Assembly (NCBI GenBank): GCA_035444405.1
Contig: DAOMOP010000046.1
Location: 1 to 21,897, forward strand
Origin: DAOMOP01 sp035444405
Lineage (GTDB): Bacteria > Pseudomonadota > Gammaproteobacteria > Burkholderiales > Rhodocyclaceae
Direction of reading: 5' to 3'
DNA: 21,897 nt
The notes under the pieces were generated by a model, which had not been told where the DNA came from, did not search any database, and was given only the letters and a program-made list of their open reading frames with translations. Shown here in pieces: positions 7,298 to 16,086 of this stretch. Each line of letters starts with the position of its first letter. The first letter of the stretch is position 1. A program made the position numbers and the translations under genes.

Positions 7298-9603
7298 CAG
7301 AATACCGTGCCCAGCTGAAACTGGAATCTCTGCGTCTCGTCTTCACGATCCTTCTTGAGCGGATGGCCGAGACTGAACTTCAACGGACCGATCGGCGAGC
7401 TCCACGAGAACGCGAGACCGGTACTGTACCGCATGTCACCGAAGTTCACCTTCTGACCTTCGCCCCACACGTAGCCGGCGTCCACGAACAGCGACATGCG
7501 GAAGGAGCGGTCCATGCCGCTGCCCGGCAGCGGGAAATAGTATTCGACGTTGCCGACCACCAGACGCGTGCCGCCGATCGCCTCCCCCTGTTCCTTCGGG
7601 CCGATCGTGCTCTGCTCGAAACCACGCACCGAGCCTATGCCCCCGGCGTAGAAATTCTTGTAGAACGGCAGCGGCTTGCCGCCATAGCCCTTGGCCCAAC
7701 CCAGATCGGTGTTGACCATCAGCGCCTGATTGACGCCCATCGGGAACCAGTGCTGATACTGATAATTGATCTTCGAGAAGCGCAGCTTGCCGGGCGGTAC
7801 GGCCGCTTCGCCATACACGCGCTGATAGGTGCCGGAACGCGGATAGATGAAGCTGTCGCGCGTATCGCGCGACCAGCCCGCCGACAGCAGCAGACTGTTG
7901 ACCGACACGGATCCGATCCCCGACGGATCGCTGCAGCCGAAATCCCGGCAGAAGCGCAGGTATTGCGACGGGCTGTCGTCGAAGGTGGTGATGCGCGTGC
8001 GATCGACGCCGAGGCCGAAGTTGATCATGTCGTCCTCGCCGATCGGATAGCCGAGGCGCAGGCCCGCACCGGTCGACACGGTCTTGAAGCGGGCCACCGT
8101 CGATATGTCAGCGGGGTCGAAGGTGCGATGATAGACGTCGTAGCCGAAGCTGACGCCGTCTATCGTGTAGTACGGGTCGGTGAAGGCAACCGACAGGGTG
8201 CGGCCCGACTTGGCCGTGTTGAGCCCGATCGACAGCGACTTGCCGCTGCCGAAAAGGTTCTCCTGCGAGATCGAGCCGGACAGCACCAGTTTCTCGGAAC
8301 TCGAGAAACCGGCACCGAGCATCAGGTTTCCGGTCGGCCGCTCCTTGACCGTGAAGTTGACGTCGACCTGGTCGGTCGTACCGGTCACCGCCGGAGTCTG
8401 GACGTTGACCTCGTCGAAATAACCCAGCCGGTCGATGCGCTGGCGCGAGCGGTTGATCTGCGCGGCATCGTACCAGGCGCCTTCGAGCTGACGGATCTCA
8501 CGCCGGATGACCTCGTCGCGCGTCTTGGTGTTGCCGCCCACGTTGATGCGGTTCACATAGACGCGGCGCCCCGGATCGACGAAGATCGTGAAGGCGACCT
8601 CGCGCGCCTCCTTGTCCACCTCGGGCGCCGCATTGACGTTCGCGAACGCATAGCCCTCGTTGCCGAGCCGGTCGATCACCGCCGTGGTGGTGCGCGTGAG
8701 CTTTTCGCGGGAGAAGGTATCCCCCGGGCGCAGTTCCACCAGCCGCTGATATTCCTCCTCCGGGAGCACCAGCTCACCGGCGAAGCGCACCGCCGACACC
8801 GTGTATTTCTCACCTTCGCTGACGTTGATCGTGATGTAGATGTCACGCTTGTCGGGCGTGATCGACACCTGCGTCGAGTCGATGTTGAAGTCCATGTAGC
8901 CGCGATCGAGGTAGTACGACCGCAGGGTCTCCAGGTCGGCCGACAGCTTCTGGCGCGAGTACTGGTCACTCTTCGTGTACCAGGTCAGCCAGCCGGGCGT
9001 GGTGAGCTGGAACAGCTTCAGCAGTGAGGACTCCGAGAACGCCTGGCTGCCGACGATGCGGATCTCGCGAATACGGGCGACGGCACCTTCCTCGACGGTG
9101 AAGTTGATCGCGACGCGGTTGCGCTCGAGCGGCGTGATCGTGGTCGTGATCTCGGCGGCGTACTTGCCGCGGCTCAGGTACTGGCGTTTGAGCTCCTGCT
9201 CCGCGCGTTCGAGCAGCGCACGGTCGAAGATGCGCGCCTCGGCCAGGCCGACCTCGCGCAAGCCTTTCTTGAGCGCTTCCTTGTCGAACTCCTTGACGCC
9301 GGCAAAGGTGATGTCCGCGATAGCGGGGCGTTCGTCCACCAGCACGACGATGACATCGTCCTCGACCTCGATGCGCACGTCGCTGAAGAAGCCGGTCGCG
9401 AAAAGGCCGCGGATCGCCTCGGCCGCCTGTGCCTCGGTGAAGGTGTCACCGACGCGCACGGGCAGATAGCTGAAGACCGTGCCGGCCTCGGTGCGCTGGA
9501 TGCCTTCGACGCGGATGTCCTTGACGACGAACGGTTCGAAGGCCCATGCGGGCATGGCAACAAAAAGGGCTGTTACCAGCCCGCTCAAGAGTCTGCGTTT
9601 CAT
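7297..9603 (-). CDS. bamA: BamA, outer-membrane protein assembly factor
   Basis: A 768-residue Omp85-family protein, the core of the BAM complex that folds beta-barrels into the outer membrane. A signal peptide (residues 1-21, ending AWA) is followed by FEPFVVKDIRVEGIQRTEAGTVF, the start of the first of five POTRA domains (about 23-420). A 16-strand barrel fills the rest. The conserved VRGF motif of loop 6 is at 659-662, and the chain ends in Phe as a beta-signal (FQFQLGTVF). The length fits betaproteobacterial BamA and is a little shorter than E. coli (810). It starts 7 nt after rseP with no clear Shine-Dalgarno, so coupling is likely. It ends with tandem TGA TGA stops. Confidence 0.98.
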   Translation of the reverse strand: MKRRLLSGLVTALFVAMPAWAFEPFVVKDIRVEGIQRTEAGTVFSYLPVRVGDTFTEAQAAEAIRGLFATGFFSDVRIEVEDDVIVVLVDERPAIADITFAGVKEFDKEALKKGLREVGLAEARIFDRALLERAEQELKRQYLSRGKYAAEITTTITPLERNRVAINFTVEEGAVARIREIRIVGSQAFSESSLLKLFQLTTPGWLTWYTKSDQYSRQKLSADLETLRSYYLDRGYMDFNIDSTQVSITPDKRDIYITINVSEGEKYTVSAVRFAGELVLPEEEYQRLVELRPGDTFSREKLTRTTTAVIDRLGNEGYAFANVNAAPEVDKEAREVAFTIFVDPGRRVYVNRINVGGNTKTRDEVIRREIRQLEGAWYDAAQINRSRQRIDRLGYFDEVNVQTPAVTGTTDQVDVNFTVKERPTGNLMLGAGFSSSEKLVLSGSISQENLFGSGKSLSIGLNTAKSGRTLSVAFTDPYYTIDGVSFGYDVYHRTFDPADISTVARFKTVSTGAGLRLGYPIGEDDMINFGLGVDRTRITTFDDSPSQYLRFCRDFGCSDPSGIGSVSVNSLLLSAGWSRDTRDSFIYPRSGTYQRVYGEAAVPPGKLRFSKINYQYQHWFPMGVNQALMVNTDLGWAKGYGGKPLPFYKNFYAGGIGSVRGFEQSTIGPKEQGEAIGGTRLVVGNVEYYFPLPGSGMDRSFRMSLFVDAGYVWGEGQKVNFGDMRYSTGLAFSWSSPIGPLKFSLGHPLKKDREDETQRFQFQLGTVF

Positions 9604-9610
9604 CCAGGTG

Positions 9611-10978
9611 TCAGCCAGAAATTATTCGCGTGATGTCGTTGTAGAAAGCGAATGCCATCAACATGGCAAGGGCGATCAATCCGATCTGCTGCCCGATTGC
9701 CATGACACGCTCGGACACCGGACTCCCCTTTATCATTTCGATCGTATAATACAGTAAATGTCCGCCATCCAGCACCGGGATGGGCAGCAGGTTGAGAACC
9801 CCCAGGCTGATGCTGATCAGCGCGACGAAGCCCAGGTAATGGGCGAGGCCGAGCCGCGCCGTCTGGCCTGCGTAGTCGGCGATCGTCACCGGGCCGGACA
9901 GGTTCTTCCACGACACGTCGCCGGTGATCATGCGCCCGATCATCTTGAGCGTCAGCACGCTGGTGTCCCAGGTCTTGACAATCGCCTTCGTGAATCCTTC
10001 GGCGGGGCCATAGCGCACCACCGTGAAGATCGCCGCCCGGCTGTCGGCCGGCTCCGCCACCGAGATGCCGATGCGGCCGATGCGCTCGCCCCCGTCGTTG
10101 GCCTCGTCCGGTACCAGCACGGTCTCGATCGTGCGCTCACCGCGCATCACGGTCGCCGCGAGCGGCTCGCCCGGGCGTTCGCGCACGCGCGCGACGAGCT
10201 CGCTCCACGACTCGAGCGGCGCACCGTCCAGCGCGACGAAGCGATCACCCGGTTGGAGGCCGGCGCGTGCTGCGGCACTGCCCTCGAGTACCTGACCCAC
10301 CACCGGCACGATGAGCGGGCGCCAAGGACGCAGCCCGATCTTCGCGATCATGTCGGTATCGCCCTCGTCGACGCGCATCCCGGCAAACTCGAGCGTGCGC
10401 AGCGTCTCGACTCCCTCGGCGGTGCGCACCCGAAGCGTCGCCGCGCGGCCGTCGAGGGCGTGCCGCAGCAAGGCCCAGCGCAACTCGGACCAGCTGCGCA
10501 CCGCCTCGTCACCGACCGCGACGACCAGGTCGCCGTCACGCACCCCGGCTCGCGTGGCCACCGTCTGCACCTCCTCGGTCAGTGCGACACGCGGCTGCAG
10601 TTCTTCGGTGCCGGTCGCGAACAGCGCCCAGTACAGCAGGATCGCGAGCAGGAAATTCGCCAGCGGGCCGGCCGCGACGATCGCAAACCTGCGCCATACG
10701 CTCTGGTGATTGAAAGAGCGGTGCGCCTCGCTCGCGGACACCTCGCCCTCGCGCTCGTCGAGCATCTTGACGTAGCCGCCCAGCGGGAAGAGCGCGACAA
10801 CCCACTCGGTGCGATCGGGGCCCGAGCGCCACTTCAGCAGCGGGCGCCCGAAGCCGATCGAAAAGCGCAATACCTTGACGCCGCACCAGCGCGCGACCCG
10901 ATAGTGCCCGTATTCGTGCACGAAGATCAGCAGGCCGAGCGCGACGACGAACGGAATGACGTATTCGAGCAGATTCAT
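9611..10978 (-). CDS. rseP: RseP, site-2 intramembrane metalloprotease
   Basis: A 455-residue inner-membrane M50 zinc protease that cleaves anti-sigma factors (RseA in E. coli, releasing sigma-E) and remnant signal peptides. The zinc site HEYGH is at residues 21-25 in the first transmembrane helix. Two PDZ domains occupy about 125-205 and 215-300 (AGVRDGDLVVAVG and AGLQPGDRFVALDG). The LDG motif with the third ligand is NLLPIPVLDGGH, and a last transmembrane segment lies near the C-terminus. The start overlaps the dxr stop as ATGA. An AT-rich, rare-codon stretch encodes HLLYYTIEMIK near 9729-9761. The position directly upstream of bamA is the usual one. Confidence 0.97.
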   Translation of the reverse strand: MNLLEYVIPFVVALGLLIFVHEYGHYRVARWCGVKVLRFSIGFGRPLLKWRSGPDRTEWVVALFPLGGYVKMLDEREGEVSASEAHRSFNHQSVWRRFAIVAAGPLANFLLAILLYWALFATGTEELQPRVALTEEVQTVATRAGVRDGDLVVAVGDEAVRSWSELRWALLRHALDGRAATLRVRTAEGVETLRTLEFAGMRVDEGDTDMIAKIGLRPWRPLIVPVVGQVLEGSAAARAGLQPGDRFVALDGAPLESWSELVARVRERPGEPLAATVMRGERTIETVLVPDEANDGGERIGRIGISVAEPADSRAAIFTVVRYGPAEGFTKAIVKTWDTSVLTLKMIGRMITGDVSWKNLSGPVTIADYAGQTARLGLAHYLGFVALISISLGVLNLLPIPVLDGGHLLYYTIEMIKGSPVSERVMAIGQQIGLIALAMLMAFAFYNDITRIISG

Positions 10979-12174
10979 CGCATTTGCCGGGACAGGATTT
11001 CGTTGCGCGCGACTGCGCGTGCCCGGCTGTCGGTCTCCACGACAGCCTCGACGGATTCGACCGACAGACCGTCGGCCCGTTCAAGCGAGGCGCGGATCAC
11101 ATCGGCAATGCGCCGGAAACCGAGCCGGCCGTCGAGAAACGCGGCCACGGCCTCCTCGTTGGCGGCATTCATGACGGCCGCCGCCGCGCCGCCCTCGCGC
11201 AGCGCCTGGTAGGCCAGCGCGAGGCATGGAAAGCGCGTCAGGTCGGGCGGCTCGAAGGTCAGCCGCGCGATCTCGAAAAGATCGAGCGAAGGGACGCCGG
11301 CATCGATGCGCTCCGGGTAGCCGAGCGCATGTGCGATTGGTGTGCGCATGTCCGGATTGCCGAGCTGCGCGACCACCGAGCCGTCCACGTATTCGACCAT
11401 CGAGTGGATCACGCTTTGCGGATGAATCACGACGTCGATGCGCTCGGCCGGCGCGCCGAACAGCCAGTGCGCCTCGATGACCTCGAGCCCCTTGTTCATC
11501 ATCGTCGCCGAATCGACCGAGATCTTGCGCCCCATCACCCAGTTCGGATGCGCACAGGCCTGCTCCGGCGTGACCGACTCGAGCTGTTCGACGGGGGTGT
11601 CGCGAAACGGACCGCCCGAAGCGGTCAGCATGATGCGCCGCACCCCCGCGACATCGGGACGGCGCGCATAGTCGTGCGGCAAGGCCTGGAAGATGGCGTT
11701 GTGCTCGCTGTCGATGGGCAGCAGGCGCGCGCCCGCTTCGCGCACGGCCTCCATGAACAGGTGCCCGGACAGCACCAGCGCCTCCTTGTTCGCCAGCAGC
11801 ACCTGCTTGCCGGCGCGCACCGCGGCCAGCGTCGGCAGCAGTCCGGCGGCCCCGACGATGGCCGCCATCACGACGTCCGCATCAGGGTGGCGCGCAACCT
11901 CGCAAAGTGCCTCCGCTCCGCACTGCACCTCGGTTCGCGAACCCGCCTCGGCCAGTTCCCGGCGCAGTTGCGCGGCTTCGTCCGCATTGCCGATGACCGC
12001 GAAGCGCGGCGCAAAGCGCACGCACTGCTCGAGCAGGCGCTCGCGCCTGGAATGCGCGGTCAGCGCGAGCACCCGATAGCGTTCCGGATGTCGGGCGATC
12101 ACATCGAGCGTGCTCATGCCTATCGAGCCAGTGGCGCCGAGCACGACGACTTGCCTGGGGTCTTGTTCGATCAT
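10975..12174 (-). CDS. dxr: 1-deoxy-D-xylulose 5-phosphate reductoisomerase
   Basis: A 399-residue NADPH enzyme that converts DXP to methylerythritol 4-phosphate, the committed step of the MEP isoprenoid pathway and the target of fosmidomycin. The NADPH-binding loop LGATGSIGMSTLDVI is at 12-26. Metal and substrate residues are in PIDSEHNAIFQ (D155, E157), in TASGGPF near 184-190, and in HPNWVMGRKISVDSATMMNKGLEVIEAHWLF near 209-239. The length matches E. coli (398). It begins 3 nt after cdsA and overlaps rseP by 4 nt. In E. coli dxr comes before uppS; here it follows cdsA. Confidence 0.98.
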   Translation of the reverse strand: MIEQDPRQVVVLGATGSIGMSTLDVIARHPERYRVLALTAHSRRERLLEQCVRFAPRFAVIGNADEAAQLRRELAEAGSRTEVQCGAEALCEVARHPDADVVMAAIVGAAGLLPTLAAVRAGKQVLLANKEALVLSGHLFMEAVREAGARLLPIDSEHNAIFQALPHDYARRPDVAGVRRIMLTASGGPFRDTPVEQLESVTPEQACAHPNWVMGRKISVDSATMMNKGLEVIEAHWLFGAPAERIDVVIHPQSVIHSMVEYVDGSVVAQLGNPDMRTPIAHALGYPERIDAGVPSLDLFEIARLTFEPPDLTRFPCLALAYQALREGGAAAAVMNAANEEAVAAFLDGRLGFRRIADVIRASLERADGLSVESVEAVVETDSRARAVARNEILSRQMR

Positions 12175-12177
12175 CGG

Positions 12178-12996
12178 TCAGAGTGTCAGCCAGAGCACGA
12201 TCAGCCCGACCAGCGGCAAGGTCGAGGTCAGGCTGTCGATACGATCGAGAATGCCGCCGTGGCCGGGCAGCAGCGAGCCGCTGTCCTTCAGGCCCGCCTG
12301 ACGCTTGAGCAGCGATTCGAACAGGTCACCTGCGATGCTCATCGCCGTCAGCACCACCAGCAGCGGCACGAGCGCCAGCAGCCACTGCAGCGGAATGTGC
12401 GCCGGCCGCACCAGCGCGAAGACCACCGCGCCGGCGATGAGCACGCCGACCACCGCGCCGGCCGCACCCTCCCAGGTCTTGCCGGGACTGATGAGCGGCG
12501 CGAGCTTGTGGCGACCGTAGGTGCGCCCGACGAAATAGGCCGCGATCCACACCAGCGCCATCGCGCCGAGCAGCAGCCACGGATCGACCTGGCGCAGGTG
12601 CGCGAGCGCAAGCGCCGGCGCGATCAGCACCACCAGCCCGATCACGACCGCCGTCGACGCCCGCTCGATGCGCCACTTGCGGCGCAGCCAGCTCGGTACC
12701 AGCACGATCCAGAACATCGCGCTCACCAGGTAGATTGCGAAAAGCGCACCGACCGTGCCGGCGGACTCGGATCCGAGCCCGGCAAGCAGGCCGAGCAGCA
12801 GGCACAGCATGCCCGTCAGACTTGCAAAAACGCGCTTGCGCCAGCCGGTCAGCGCGTGCAGTCCGGCCCACTCCCAGGCTGCTGCCCCGCACACCAGCGC
12901 GACCAGCGCGAGCCACGCGAGTTGCGGCAGCAGAAACAAGGCGCCGAGCAAACCCGCAAGCAGCACGACCGCGGTGACGACCCGCTGTCTAAGCAT
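12178..12996 (-). CDS. cdsA: Phosphatidate cytidylyltransferase (CDP-diglyceride synthase)
   Basis: A 272-residue multi-pass inner-membrane enzyme that makes CDP-diacylglycerol from CTP and phosphatidic acid, the branch point to all phospholipids. About eight hydrophobic helices can be traced. The C-terminal family signature is present: SLLKRQAGLKD followed by HGGILDRID, near residues 236-262. I chose the ATG at 12996 (MLRQRVVTAVV), which matches the usual CdsA start. An in-frame GTG at 13008 would add four residues. Neither start has a strong ribosome site. The ATG choice overlaps the end of uppS by 8 nt, and dxr follows after 3 nt. Confidence 0.95.
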   Translation of the reverse strand: MLRQRVVTAVVLLAGLLGALFLLPQLAWLALVALVCGAAAWEWAGLHALTGWRKRVFASLTGMLCLLLGLLAGLGSESAGTVGALFAIYLVSAMFWIVLVPSWLRRKWRIERASTAVVIGLVVLIAPALALAHLRQVDPWLLLGAMALVWIAAYFVGRTYGRHKLAPLISPGKTWEGAAGAVVGVLIAGAVVFALVRPAHIPLQWLLALVPLLVVLTAMSIAGDLFESLLKRQAGLKDSGSLLPGHGGILDRIDSLTSTLPLVGLIVLWLTL

Positions 12997-13813
12997 GGCC
13001 ACCGCCACGCTTCAGTGCCGGCTTCTGCGCGTCCGCAGTGCCCTGCCCTTGCGCGACGGCGCTCTGCACCTGCTCGCTGGTACGGCCGAAGCGCCGCTCG
13101 CGCCGGCGATACGACTCGATCGCTGCCTCGAGCGCCTTCTCGTCGAAGTCCGGCCACAGTGTGTCGGTGAAGTGCAACTCGGTATAGGCGAGCTGCCACA
13201 GCAGGAAGTTGCTGATGCGCTGCTCGCCGCCGGTGCGGATGAACAGGTCCGGCTCCGGCGCGTAGTTCATCGCGAGTTCGGCGCCGAGCTCCTCCTCGCT
13301 GAAGCCGCTGCGGCGGTCGGGATTGCGCGCGAGCAGCCGGTCTATCGCCTGCAGGATGTCCCAGCGGCCGCCATAGTTCGCCGCGATCGTCAGCGTCATG
13401 CGATCGTTGTCGCGCGTGAGCGCCTCGGCCCGCTCGATCAGCTCGACCAGCGCCGCATCGAAGCGCGACAGCTCGCCGATGACACGAAAACGGATGCCGT
13501 TCTCGTGCAGGCGATCGATCTCCTTCTGCAGCGAGCGCACGAACAACTGCATCAGGAACGACACTTCCTCGACCGGCCGACGCCAGTTCTCGGAGCTGAA
13601 CGCAAACAGCGTGAGGTGCGTGACGCCGCGCTCCAGACAAGCGCGGATCACCGTGCGCACGGATTCGACTCCGCGCCGATGGCCGGCCACGCGCGGCAGG
13701 AAGCGCCGGCGCGCCCAGCGGCCGTTGCCGTCCATGATGATCGCGATGTGCCGAGGCACGGCCGACACCTCGGGCACGGCCCGAGTCGAACTGGTGAAAG
13801 GTGATTCCGCCAT
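12989..13813 (-). CDS. uppS: Undecaprenyl diphosphate synthase (cis-prenyltransferase)
   Basis: A 274-residue cytosolic enzyme that adds eight isopentenyl units in cis to farnesyl diphosphate, making the C55 carrier lipid for peptidoglycan and O-antigen. The catalytic Asp is D28 in HIAIIMDGNGRWARRR. GHRRGVESVR follows, then LFAFSSENWRRP, and the C-terminal signature RTGGEQRISNFLLWQLAYTELHF. The ATG at 13813 has GGGAGA upstream. The first 20 residues are a short extension, and the tail after residue 255 is Ala/Lys/Gly-rich. The total is about 20 residues longer than the E. coli protein. It lies 47 nt after frr. Confidence 0.97.
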   Translation of the reverse strand: MAESPFTSSTRAVPEVSAVPRHIAIIMDGNGRWARRRFLPRVAGHRRGVESVRTVIRACLERGVTHLTLFAFSSENWRRPVEEVSFLMQLFVRSLQKEIDRLHENGIRFRVIGELSRFDAALVELIERAEALTRDNDRMTLTIAANYGGRWDILQAIDRLLARNPDRRSGFSEEELGAELAMNYAPEPDLFIRTGGEQRISNFLLWQLAYTELHFTDTLWPDFDEKALEAAIESYRRRERRFGRTSEQVQSAVAQGQGTADAQKPALKRGGGHA

Positions 13814-13860
13814 GCCTGGTCTCCCGCGCTGCGCCCCGGTATGCGAGCCGATCACGCGGA

Positions 13861-14418
13861 TCAGATCTGCATCAGCTCGTGTTCTTTCTCGGCGAGCAGC
13901 CGATCGATCTCGGCAACGTATTTGTCGGTAAGCTTCTGGATCTGGTCCTGCGCGCGACGCTCGTCGTCCTCGGAGATCGTCTTCTCCTTGACCGCATCCT
14001 TCAAATGCTGGTTGGCGTCGCGGCGCAGATTGCGCACCGCGACCTTGGCGTTCTCGCCCTCGTGACGCACGACCTTGGTCAGCTCGCGCCGACGCTCCTC
14101 GGTGAGCGCCGGCATCGGCACGCGAATGATGTCGCCGACGTTCGACGGATTGAGTCCGAGGTCGCTGTCGCGGATCGCCTTCTCGACCTTCTGCACCATG
14201 TTCTTTTCCCACGGCTGCACGCCGATCGTGCGGGCGTCGATCAGCGTGACGTTGGCCACCTGATTGATCGGAACCATGCTGCCATAATACTCGACCATCA
14301 CGTGGTCGAGCAGCCCGGTATGGGCGCGGCCGGTGCGCACCTTGGCCAGGTCGTGCTTGAGCACCTCGACCGACTTCTGCATCTTCTGCTCGGTCGTCTT
14401 GTTCAGTTCGGAAATCAT
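13861..14418 (-). CDS. frr: Ribosome recycling factor
   Basis: A 185-residue tRNA-shaped protein that, with EF-G, splits the post-termination ribosome into subunits. The family pattern is clear throughout: KMQKSVEVLKHDLAKVRTGRAH in helix 1, YYGSMVPINQVANV, the domain II core near residues 60-100, and the C-terminal helices with RRDANQHLKDAVKEKTISEDDERRAQDQIQKLTDKYV. The length is exactly that of E. coli RRF. The ATG has GAGGGG upstream. It follows pyrH by 11 nt, the normal arrangement. Confidence 0.98.
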   Translation of the reverse strand: MISELNKTTEQKMQKSVEVLKHDLAKVRTGRAHTGLLDHVMVEYYGSMVPINQVANVTLIDARTIGVQPWEKNMVQKVEKAIRDSDLGLNPSNVGDIIRVPMPALTEERRRELTKVVRHEGENAKVAVRNLRRDANQHLKDAVKEKTISEDDERRAQDQIQKLTDKYVAEIDRLLAEKEHELMQI

Positions 14419-14429
14419 CGTCGAGCCCC

Positions 14430-15146
14430 TCAGGAATGAACCAGCGTCCCCTCGTCCTCGCCCAGCACGACGCGCCGCAGCGCACCGGGCTTGAAGATCG
14501 AGAACACATTGATCGGCAGCTTCTGATCACGGCAGAGCGCAAACGCCGTCGCGTCGAGCACCGCGAGGTTGCGTCCGATCGCCTCGTCGAAGCTGATGCG
14601 GTGATAGCGCTGCGCGGCCGGATCCTTCTTCGGATCGGCGGTGTAGACGCCGTCGACCTTGGTCGCCTTCAGCACGATCTGAGCACCGACTTCCGAGCCG
14701 CGCAGGGCCGCCGCCGTGTCGGTGGTGAAGAACGGATTGCCCGTGCCGGCCGCGAAGATCACCACCCGCCCCTCCTCGAGGTGGCGGATGGCGCGCCCGC
14801 GGATGTAAGGCTCGACCACCTGGTCGATGCGCAGCGCCGACTGCACGCGCGCCGGCAGATTGGCGCGCTGCATCGCGTCGGACAAGGCCATCGCATTCAT
14901 GACCGTGGCCAGCATCCCCATGTAGTCGGCGGTGGCGCGGTCCATGCCGGACGCCGCACCCTTCATGCCACGGAAGATGTTGCCGCCGCCGATCACCACC
15001 CCCACCTGCACGCCGAGGCGCACGATCTCGGCGATCTCCGAGACGATGCGGTCGACGACGCCCTCGTTGATGCCGTAGGCGTCCTCGCCCATCAGGGCCT
15101 CGCCCGAGAGCTTGAGCATGATGCGCTTGTAGGCGGCGACCGTCAT
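14430..15146 (-). CDS. pyrH: UMP kinase
   Basis: A 238-residue hexameric bacterial UMP kinase of the amino-acid-kinase fold, making UDP from UMP. It is regulated by GTP and UTP in relatives. Motifs: IMLKLSGEALMG at the N-terminus, VGVVIGGGNIFRG near 49-61, MGMLATVMNAMALSDA, AGTGNPFFTTDTAAALRG, LKATKVDGVYTADPKKDP and the end KPGALRRVVLGEDEGTLV. The length is typical. It starts 12 nt after tsf with only a weak GCGGGG ribosome site, and it supplies pyrimidine nucleotides next to translation genes, as in most bacteria. Confidence 0.98.
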   Translation of the reverse strand: MTVAAYKRIMLKLSGEALMGEDAYGINEGVVDRIVSEIAEIVRLGVQVGVVIGGGNIFRGMKGAASGMDRATADYMGMLATVMNAMALSDAMQRANLPARVQSALRIDQVVEPYIRGRAIRHLEEGRVVIFAAGTGNPFFTTDTAAALRGSEVGAQIVLKATKVDGVYTADPKKDPAAQRYHRISFDEAIGRNLAVLDATAFALCRDQKLPINVFSIFKPGALRRVVLGEDEGTLVHS

Positions 15147-15158
15147 CGCGTGCCCCGC

Positions 15159-16046
15159 TTACTTCTGCGCCGCGGCGGCCTGGGCGGCCACTTCGGCGGC
15201 GAAGTCGGAGACTTTCTTCTCGATGCCTTCGCCGACGATGTAGAGCACGAAGCGGGCGACCGAAGCGCCGCGCGACTTCAAGAGCGCCTCGACGGTCTGC
15301 TTGTCGTCCTTGACGAAGGGCTGGCCGAGCAGCGTGACTTCCTTGAGGAATTTCTGCACCGCGCCCTCGACCATCTTCTCGACGATGTTGGCGGGCTTGC
15401 CGGATTCGGCGGCCTTTTCGCTGGCGACACGCCGCTCGGTCTCGATCAGCTCGGCCGGCACTTCGGCCGCGGTCAGCGCGCGCGGCTTGGAAGCGGCGAT
15501 GTGCATCGCGAGATCCTTGCCGAGCGCTTCGTCACCACCGACCAGATCGACCAGCACGCCGATCTTCGCACCGCCGTGCACATAGCTGGCGATCGTGCCC
15601 TGCGCCTCGACGCGCTCGAAACGGCGAATCGCCATGTTCTCGCCGATCTTGCCGACCAGCGCGGTGCGGTAGGCTTCGACGGTCTGACCCCCGAGCTCGA
15701 GCGCCGACAGGGCAGCCACGTCGGCCGGATTCTGCTTCGCCACCAGCTCGGCCAGCGACGCGGCAAAGGCGAGGAAGTCGTCGTTCTTGGCGACGAAGTC
15801 GGTCTCGCAGTTCAGTTCGACCATGGCCGCGAGCTTGCCGTCGGCCGCGACGAAGGTGCCGACCACGCCTTCGGCAGTCACGCGCGAGGCGGCCTTGCTG
15901 GCCTTCGAGCCGAGCTTGACGCGCAGGATCTCTTCGGCCTTGGCCATGTCGCCGGCCGCTTCGGTCAGCGCCTTCTTGCACTCCATCATCGGCGCGTCGG
16001 TCTTCTCGCGCAGTTCCTTGACCATGCTTGCGGTGATTTCCGCCAT
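15159..16046 (-). CDS. tsf: Elongation factor Ts
   Basis: A 295-residue guanine nucleotide exchange factor that reloads EF-Tu with GTP. The N-terminal UBA-like domain reads ITASMVKELREKTDAPMMECKKAL, and the exchange core follows with AEGVVGTFV, ELNCETDFVAKNDDF and VLVDLVGGD. The C-terminus has LLGQPFVKDDKQTVEALLK and VARFVLYIVGEGIEK. TDAPMM in place of the E. coli TGAGMM is common in betaproteobacteria. The ATG has a good GGAG ribosome site. A 96-nt spacer containing a large hairpin separates it from rpsB. Confidence 0.98.
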   Translation of the reverse strand: MAEITASMVKELREKTDAPMMECKKALTEAAGDMAKAEEILRVKLGSKASKAASRVTAEGVVGTFVAADGKLAAMVELNCETDFVAKNDDFLAFAASLAELVAKQNPADVAALSALELGGQTVEAYRTALVGKIGENMAIRRFERVEAQGTIASYVHGGAKIGVLVDLVGGDEALGKDLAMHIAASKPRALTAAEVPAELIETERRVASEKAAESGKPANIVEKMVEGAVQKFLKEVTLLGQPFVKDDKQTVEALLKSRGASVARFVLYIVGEGIEKKVSDFAAEVAAQAAAAQK

Positions 16047-16086
16047 GCTAACTCCTGAAAACTAGACTGTTCTGGGATGAATCCGG

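Noticed and set aside
9745..9750. Perfect TATAAT on the plus strand inside rseP, as an antisense promoter
   Set aside because: No -35 element at 16-19 nt upstream, and the hexamer is explained by codons for Tyr-Tyr-Thr-Ile on the coding strand.
9604..10000. Sigma-E promoter for bamA within rseP, as in E. coli
   Set aside because: I looked for a GAACTT-type -35 on the minus strand in 9604-10000 and did not find one.
5721..16058. Long open frames on the plus strand opposite lpxD, bamA, rseP, dxr/cdsA and pyrH/tsf (up to 728 codons)
   Set aside because: They mirror well-identified conserved genes on the minus strand, are rich in Arg, Ala and His, and have no family motifs; high GC removes stops from antisense frames.
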